Shown one piece after another: positions 57,645 to 64,000 of a DNA stretch of 64,000 bases; position 1 is the stretch's first letter; each line of letters begins with the position of its first letter. Origin of the DNA: Yponomeuta sedellus. Taxonomy: Eukaryota; Arthropoda; Insecta; Lepidoptera; Yponomeutidae. The position numbers were made by a program, and so were the translations under genes. The DNA lies in assembly GCA_934045075.1 (NCBI GenBank), contig OW203722.1, positions 17,515,486 to 17,579,485 on the forward strand. Direction: 5' to 3'. Below the pieces are notes generated by a model. That model was not told where the DNA came from. It was given only the letters and a program-made list of their open reading frames with translations, and searched no databases.

Positions 57645-57794
57645 CAGCCCTCCTATTACGTAGCTCTATCAGTGAAGCATTTAGACGACTCCTAAGTGAC
57701 AAAAAATGTATGCATTTGACAGCCGGAGTAGCTTAAAAAAAGTAAAAATCAACGTCACTCAACTCAGTGGACACTTACGTAATAATGCCCCAGG
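57645..57794. mobile_element. Short MITE (TACGTA termini), copy 2
   Basis: Second copy of 48905-49060 with a small deletion in the left terminus. Confidence 0.75.
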
Positions 57795-57992
57795 TGTTAA
57801 GCTAACGTAAAGTAACGTTACCGTTATGAGCAACTTTGTAACTCAATAAAGCTTCTTGATCTTGATTAATACTGTGGATAGACATAGATTCACTCTTAAA
57901 TTCGTAGAACTATTATAGCTCGAGAACGAAAAGTGTCCGATATGGCTACGCCACCGTTTTTATGTCAACTACTGAATAAGGCGAGTACGTAC

Positions 57993-58077
57993 GAGGTATT
58001 TGCGACTCGCTGTCGAAGAGCCTGGCGCCGCAGTCCAGCACCCACCAGCGCGTCACGTGGTGCCAGCAGCCCGGCAT
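57993..58077 (-). CDS. Possible alternative first exon of liprin-beta
   Basis: An isolated GC-rich patch in AT-rich intron 1. ATG at 58077, 28 codons (MPGCWHHVTRWWVLDCGARL, FDSESQIP), donor CCTC|GTACGT in phase 1, which fits exon 2. A TATATAG on minus lies about 55 nt upstream of the ATG (58131-58137). A plus-strand frame across the same patch is also open with GC-rich third positions, so the coding strand is uncertain. No homology recognised. Confidence 0.3.
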
Positions 58078-58550
58078 GGCACTCGCCGATCACATGGGTA
58101 CCACTAAGATCCTACTTAGGAAACTTTAACTATATAAAGGGCCCTTGGGGCTCCAAAGAGTAACACTAGCGCCATCCACCGCGCGATAAATCTTATATCC
58201 TTTTTCAGATCGTATTTGCAAAAAGTATATTTACAATCTCTCAATCATGTTAAGAGTAATTTTTAGGACCTCTGACTAGATGTAGATTAGGTAATGCTAT
58301 CTAGTCCTTTTTGCCTTAGGTTCACAGCCATGGGTCCTAAAAATCACTATAAACACGATTGACAGATTGAAAATGCAATTTTTGTAAGTAACTACAATCT
58401 GAAAATAAAAAATGATTCTGTTTTTCTTCGACTGACACCAAAGAGTCTATCAAGACTTGGAAATAACTTACATGGGACAGTGGGAGACATGTGGGACAGT
58501 CAGGATGATAAATTAATGAGGAAGAAGTAATGTCTATGACGAATATCGGG

Positions 58551-58705
58551 TTTAAAAACCTATTTAGAGGCTAAAAATTTCACCCATGCCGGGATTCGAA
58601 CCCGCAACCTCTGGCTATCCGTGCCAGAGGTATCTGGCAAAATAGGTTTTTAAATTTGTTCCTTATCACGGGTTAGTGCATTAAAAATAAAAATAGTATA
58701 ATGAA
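58551..58705 (-). mobile_element. SINE D inside a fold-back-type unit
   Basis: AAAAACCTATTTAGAGGCTA + AAAATTTCACCCATGCCGGG + ATTCGAACCCGCAACCTCTG (complement of the SINE D head), truncated, then TAGGTTTTTAAATTTGTTCC and TTATCACGGGTTAGTGCATT, i.e. the right arm of the 54196-54311 element. It shows that SINE D and the fold-back arms form one composite. Confidence 0.75.
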
Positions 58706-61029
58706 TATCGGGTTTTCAATCATATTGTTAGAAATATTTGAATAAAGTAGCATTACTTGTTATTTAACTTATTGGACCACCAATCACCGAAATGGAATGG
58801 GGGTATTATTACGAAAATTTATAAATGGAGTGCGCTATAGGTATCTAGAACCGTTGTGCAGACACAATAGGCCCTCTCCAAGCTTTAGCCTTGTTCAGCT
58901 GACAAAGGGCGCGAGACAAGGGACGGGCTGAGAATACAGAGCGAGCGGAAAATACCTGTTGAACGCGCGCCCCAGAGATAAATACCAATATCGGAAGTTC
59001 AGCCAAAAAGGCAGAATAGTTTGCCCAGCAGCGCGCTTCGTTAGCAATGTCGGAAAAACAATGAAAAAAATTGCTCGAAAGCTTATTGCTTTAGAAAAAT
59101 ATTTAAACTAGCCTTCAATTCCTACAATTCCTTGCAGTAAACTCGTCCAAGAAAAAGAGCGGAGTGGAATACAAACGAGACTCCTTCGCAAATATTTGGA
59201 GAATGAAAGAATTCCGCGCGATAAGCGACGCGTCTAAAAAATTTAATCTGCGCTGAGATTGCTTGGACCTAGATTTTTTTAAAGCGATTCTTTTTCTCAC
59301 ATTGAAAGAAAACTATTTACTTATTACTCATCGACAAATAACACAACATAATCACAATAGGGGAGGTTAGAAGAATAATAACAAAATGGCTTGCCTTCGG
59401 CTAAGGGAAAAAAACATACATAGAAAAAAAACCCAAAATAGTCCGAATTCCGAAATTTTACGGGCACGCTTTTACGAAAATTTTCGTCGTGATAACGTCC
59501 GCGCGGGGCGCGAGCAGTCGCCTCACTGGCGCCGCGCCACCCCTGCTCAACAGTTTGCACCCCTCGGTGTGCCACTGCCACCCCAATAGAGCTACCCAAC
59601 GATTTATTATATTATGTTCTGCTAAAAGTATCTGGTTAAGGGGGTGTCTGCGAGACACTATGGTAGGTTGCTACATAGAATTGTTTTTAAAATGCACACA
59701 TTTTGAAACACGACAAATACATTTGATCATGTCACCTTTTTCTGGTTGTGCAATAAAGTGTTCTCTATCTATCTGTCTAAACAATTGAGCCAAGACATAT
59801 TACTATTAATTTTATTAAATCATACTATATATTTCTTTCTTTGTCTGGTTTTAGAGTTTTTCTGTTTGTAGTGGCGCTGTCTGGTCTTTAAAAATATGGG
59901 TTAAATAGAATGGAAATTCTTCTAATAGCACAATAATTCATGGAGAATTGTAAAAGGCTCTAACATCGGTAGATAGCAATTGAAGTGTTTCATTAAATTT
60001 TGTTTCTTGAGTTTTTTTATCTTAATCTGTGTGTAACAATTATTAAGTAGTTCTTATTTGTGAAAACATGATGGTGAAGAGAAAAATGTAAACATAGACT
60101 ATTTATATACCACCTCTTTTTAGAGGAATTGTGTTTATATAAAAATAAGACCTTTATGTTTGTGAAGCGATTGCCAGTAAATTAAAATAGGCAGTAACCA
60201 ATGATTGGATTACTTATGCAGAATGTGAATAGAATTCATTGAAGTGAAGAGCTCGATTACTATTTTGTTCTTTTGATTAATTCAGATTTGTTAGACAAAG
60301 GTGACTCATGTTAAAAAAGTCAGATTGATTACTGGTAGGTTATATTATAAATGGTTATAATAAGGCTAGGATTTTACAAAATCACGATGCAAAAATTATA
60401 TTTCCTGAATGTGTTTAACAGGGGACATGCCAGACCTCTATCCAACCTTATCTTACATATTATCCCCCTTCTAGTGTAATTATTCTATTGTCTCCTCAAC
60501 AACTCTATGTAAATATAATCTGCCTACTCCAACCACTGCTTAGAATGTATTGCTACTCTACTGCACATATGATACTTGTTGACTATATAAGAAAACAAAA
60601 CAATATAGCAGCCCTCCATCGTGGGTTGTCTGGAAGAAATTGCTCTAAGCAATAAGGCCACCAATTGTACTGTATCTTTGTAATTATTTTTTGTTTGTTT
60701 TTTCCTGGTTTACAATGAAGAATATCTTTGCTTATATTTACAGTTTGTGTGTATGAAAGGGTGTGTAAGGAAAAAAATACCAATGTATCAATAACATATC
60801 CCGAAACTGCACCATCACCTCTACACTTAACATTCTAGTCTCACAAGCAAGGCTGCTTGTTCAACACTAGGAAGATGGAATAGTGGGCAGTAAGAGATTG
60901 TTAAACTAAGACCTCGATAATCAGTCAAGCATAATAATATTATGATTGTGTTCCTTGAGGTACTGAAAGGGCGCTATATGCACGCTAGCTAATGTTTTTT
61001 TGGTCTACAAGTAATAGGCAACGACTTAC
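58706..61029 (-). other. Liprin-beta intron 1, last part
   Basis: Holds the retroposon 3' end with ATAAAGTGTTCTCTATCTAT (59745-59785), R8 copy 3 (60060-60155) and a relative of the LINE 3'-end family (60600-60690). A GC-rich patch at 59490-59585 has open frames on both strands but no splice-compatible ORF that I can defend. Confidence 0.45.
60060..60155. repeat. Dispersed repeat family R8, copy 3
   Basis: GTGAAAACATGATGG ... ACATAGACTATTTATATACC ... AGAGGAATTGTGTTTATATA matches 6770-6885. Confidence 0.45.
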
Positions 61030-61138
61030 CGGCGATAATGCCGTCCATTTGAAGCAGGGCTGCTTCCAGTAACTTGGTAGGATCGGATTCCGGCGATGTA
61101 GGATTGTTGTCCCCATCAACTTGAGTGGCCTTTCCCAT
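61030..61138 (-). CDS. Liprin-beta exon 1 (first coding exon)
   Basis: ATG at 61138, donor GTAAGT in phase 1. After an acidic start (MGKATQVDGDNNPTSPESDP) it encodes TKLLEAALLQMDGIIA, matching the 'MLAAALEQMDGIIAG' hallmark near the N-terminus of vertebrate liprin-beta. This fixes the 5' end of the main isoform and shows the gene spans at least 55.7 kb. I chose this ATG because it is the only one in frame before the conserved helix. Confidence 0.9.
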
Positions 61139-61675
61139 TCCACCTCAAATTTTTATTTATGGCTATTGCTAAAACGTGTTCAAGGAGCACACACTTGCTT
61201 ACAGACCACCTTTCTAATGAAAAACAAGAGAAGTAAAAGTGTAGCTAAGTTAAAGTTTACACAGTAAAACTCACTCTTAAAAACTTTGACAATTTAACAA
61301 TTTAACCGTGTTGTACACAGACAAGGTTTGTTTGACTTTTCAGTTTATAGTAGTACTCTGTGGACTGTGTGTGAATCGTGTGATGTGATTATGTGAATGG
61401 CGTGTAACGTGTAAGCGGTCGGCGCGGTCGAATTGCATTGGAGGGTTGAATGAAAGTGAGAAACTTGATGGAAGTTTACACAAGAGAGAAAGGAACAGGT
61501 AGTGCAAAACCCACAATATTTCAAGCTGTAACAATTTTGTTTTACGCTCAGAATAAGAACTAAACATTTTGTTCTTATTCTGAGTTTTTACGAAACGAAA
61601 ACGCAACAGCTTGAATTGAATTCTAAAGTGTTGCCGTAAAAATATATTGTAAATTGGGAAATGTACATACCTATA
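61139..61675 (-). promoter_or_regulatory. Liprin-beta 5' UTR / proximal upstream region
   Basis: No clear TATA or initiator can be assigned. A perfect 14-bp hairpin (CTCAGAATAAGAAC, 10-nt loop, complement) lies at 61547-61584. The 5' UTR may be spliced from further upstream. Confidence 0.35.
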
Positions 61676-62068
61676 CAGGACGTCCCACTCCCACAGCCAT
61701 GCTACATGGAGGGAAAGTACGAAAGTACCTTTACTATTGTAGATGGAACATTTTACTGAAAGAAGACATTATTTTAATTTGAAAAACAATCTAAACTGCA
61801 TTCATAGATTTTTAAATAATAAAAATAACGGTTGAACCGGGAATCGCACCCGCTACACGAGAAAAAAAAATTACCCTGAACCTTTATCACACCGATCGGA
61901 AGGCTTCGTCATAAGGATTATTTTTTGCTAAATAACATACTATCAGAAATAGAAGGAAGACCATGAATTTTTAAGGTACTTTTAAGGGTTGAAGTTGAAG
62001 ATACCTTTAATACTATATTAAAGGTACCTTCACTTTCCCCCCATGTGGCATAGCCGTGGGACGCCCTG
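61676..62068. mobile_element. MITE with long imperfect TIRs, TA target site
   Basis: The left end CAGGACGTCCCACTCCCACA and the right end's complement (CAGGGCGTCCCACGGCTATG) continue pairing for about 60 bp to GTACCTTTA. The ends are flanked by TA, as for Tc1/mariner elements. A tRNA-like B-box fragment (complement of GGTTGAACCGGGAATCGCAC) sits inside near 61832-61851. Confidence 0.8.
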
Positions 62069-62185
62069 TATATGTACCTACGTCAATACGTAGCTTCCTA
62101 GCTTGTCGAAATAGCATGTGATTGTTAATTATTTTACTACTATTCAGTACATTTGTTGAGTATGATCACTGTTTACCACGTTCGT

Positions 62186-62419
62186 TATCAACCCTTGTAT
62201 GTCCCCACGGCTGGGGCACGGGTCTCTTCCTGCATCGCAGAAAGGTTAGGCCATACTCCACCACGGGGGCCAAGTCCGGGTTGGTGGAGGATTGTAAGAC
62301 AGTGGCGGGCCTTACTGTCAGAAGTTATCAAGCCGCCCATAAAGCCTCTGACATAGCTTAACGACTGCCATTTTATGACAGCCGGCACCAACGGCTTAAC
62401 GTGCCTTGCGAAGCACGGA
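62186..62419 (-). repeat. 5S-like SINE, copy 4 (head missing)
   Basis: 3' two-thirds of the family, very similar to copy 3, ending abruptly at the CGTGCTTCGCAAGG segment before the 5S-like head. Confidence 0.8.
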
Positions 62420-64000
62420 CCACATCACACTAATATTATAAAGACGAAAGTTTGTGAGCGATTTTAATAAAATTTGGTATGAAGTTAGCTGACACCCTGG
62501 ATTAATACATAGGCTATATTTTACTCCGGGGAAATATCTTTTTCCCATGAGAAAATATAGATAAAATCATTTGTTTGCAGTTTCACACACATCTTATTCC
62601 CATGGGAAAATTCTGTAACCGCGGGGCACAGCCAGTTGGCGGATAATTTGTTGCAACTCGCAATATGAAATAAAAAATATATTCTTAATTACGGTTTGTA
62701 AAATAAAAACAATGTTCATAGTTAATAATTTATTAGACCCATTACCAAATTATAATTAAATAAATAAAACTACATACTTGGTAATAAGTAAGTACCAATA
62801 CTTAATGAATCTATCATCGCCACAACGTCTTGATAAGAACAATCTCTATCAACTGCAAATAAACTTTTCATAAAAACAAGCAAAACAGCCATATTGCAAA
62901 TATTTCTTGTAAATATTCTCTTTGAAAGTCTGACTACTACACCACACATCTAAGATATAAAATATTTATTCTTAAATGGTTTCAAAAACAGCTTTTTGTC
63001 AATGATTACTGATCTAAGGCACAATCTGCTAATATGATATAGTAACTATCACTCATCGTTTACAAACTGGTTCTTTCCAAATAAATAACCCTTTAAATTA
63101 TTAATATATGCTATGTCTAGTGTTAAATTAAATCCTTAACGTATAATACAATAGTTTTAACAGTAAAATATCAACGATGTTCCAAATCACCTACGTTAAC
63201 AATTGCTTTCAACCATTGTATTAATCTTATCAATACAACAACTTATATAATAAATAAAGTTGGTAAGCTGTGTTTTGGTATCAGGGTAAGGGTGAGTGTA
63301 TTCATTAAGTTCGGGGTCTACAATCTGTAAGGAATGCATTTATATATTTTTGCCATGATCGGAATAAAATAATATTTAAGGTACCTAACCAGGAACAACA
63401 AAATGGGATCAGTTTTTTTATTACGAAAATATATACAACGTGTTATTGTAACAAAGAAAAACTAAAGACACCGTTTTTGAAACTAAGATATCATTTTAAT
63501 ATTTATTATGTATATTTAACAACTTCTAATTGAACAAGTAAATATTTTTAATTTAATTTTTCATATTAAAAAATTGCGGTTGTCAATTTTTTATAATTGA
63601 CATTGACAATAATGTTACACATATGCATATTAGAAGTAAAAATTAAGGATACTAAAACAGTTTGCCAATTTTCCGTTATTCTAATAACACATTGTACAAT
63701 AAGCGTCAAGATTATACAGTCGCAAAAGTATCTCTAGGGGTTGTTATTTTTTTCAAAATATAACGTGTTCCTATAGTGTAACTATAATTTGATGAAGGTG
63801 AACACATAATACCTTATATCCGGAAACCAGCATTTTCCATTTAATTACTAATAATCTATGTTAAACTCTGCAATTTTTGAAACATTATCATGAATGCAAT
63901 CTTTACTTAATTATAATTTAAACCCTACAAAATATATTACTCTATTAAATATTAAAGGCAATATCTAATGTTAGATATGGACGGATTAATTAAGGCGCCC
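62420..64000. other. Liprin-beta upstream flank, no gene seen
   Basis: 62420-62640 is a diverged copy of a common lepidopteran-style repeat ending CCGCGGGGCACAGCCAGT. The rest is strongly AT-rich without recognisable coding sequence. Confidence 0.5.

Larger units (their letters stand above)
5452..61138 (-). other. Liprin-beta gene, coding span
   Basis: Thirteen exons in the order 61030-61138, 49486-49676, 28434-28607, 22602-22754, 18974-19136, 15331-15505, 13379-13592, 12505-12715, 11254-11436, 10169-10280, 9074-9170, 8113-8229, 5452-5529. Phases agree at every junction and the total is 1977 nt, giving a 658-residue protein. Liprin-beta proteins are cytoplasmic scaffolds with an N-terminal coiled coil and three C-terminal SAM domains. 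They heterodimerise with liprin-alpha, and are known at synaptic active zones, in cell-edge cortical complexes and at adhesion sites. The order of coiled coil, linker and three SAMs, and long conserved blocks such as VMQWLKQIDLAEYAPNLRG and KTLLRRHL, make the family call secure. The protein is shorter than vertebrate PPFIBP1 (about 1000 residues), mainly in the coiled coil and linker. Extra exons may have been missed in the long introns. Alternative 5' exons are listed separately. Confidence 0.93.

Noticed and set aside
59324..59599. Frames in a GC-rich patch of intron 1
   Set aside because: No donor/acceptor pair with a phase fitting exons 1-2 and no recognisable protein.

Overview
The window is eukaryotic nuclear DNA, most likely from an insect and probably a moth or butterfly (Lepidoptera). 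It is AT-rich, has short GT-AG exons separated by long introns, and is dense in short interspersed repeats, MITEs, a piggyBac element, non-LTR fragments and Penelope-like fragments. The order-level call is an inference from repeat style. The presence of an animal gene is certain.

One gene dominates. On the minus strand, thirteen phase-compatible coding exons between 61138 and 5452 encode a liprin-beta (PPFIBP) scaffold protein. Summed, they give exactly 659 codons including the stop (658 residues): an N-terminal liprin-beta helix region (exons 1-2), a coiled coil (exons 3-4), a linker (exons 5-6), three SAM domains (exons 7-10) and a basic tail (exons 11-13). A GC-rich cluster at 29834-31616 adds four exon candidates (A-D) that join in phase to exon 3. 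They look like internal alternative first exons or cassette exons encoding a long acidic, proline-rich N-terminus. Another possible first exon lies at 57993-58077.

At the left edge, on the plus strand, are the last three exons (676-3211) of a Ser/Thr kinase that resembles the testis-specific TSSK group. Its 5' part lies outside the window. The two genes converge tail to tail, with about 2.2 kb between their stop codons.

The rest is introns and flanking DNA. Recognisable elements are: a SINE family whose head resembles 5S rRNA (eight copies, five of them within about 70 bp of a splice site); several tRNA-like SINEs; MITEs with terminal inverted repeats; a degenerate intron-containing piggyBac copy with TTAA ends (39426-41489), directly abutted by a 5'-truncated RNase H-bearing LINE with a 17-bp target duplication; an RTE-like LINE remnant (23160-23770); Penelope-like GIY-YIG and reverse-transcriptase fragments; and perfect palindromes at 27061-27132 and 54196-54311. 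Intron 6 of liprin-beta is largely a tandem array (13920-15330) of 49-bp units and larger blocks that are copies of the 3' end and splice donor of exon 6. The DNA right of 61.2 kb is the liprin-beta 5' flank and holds repeats only.
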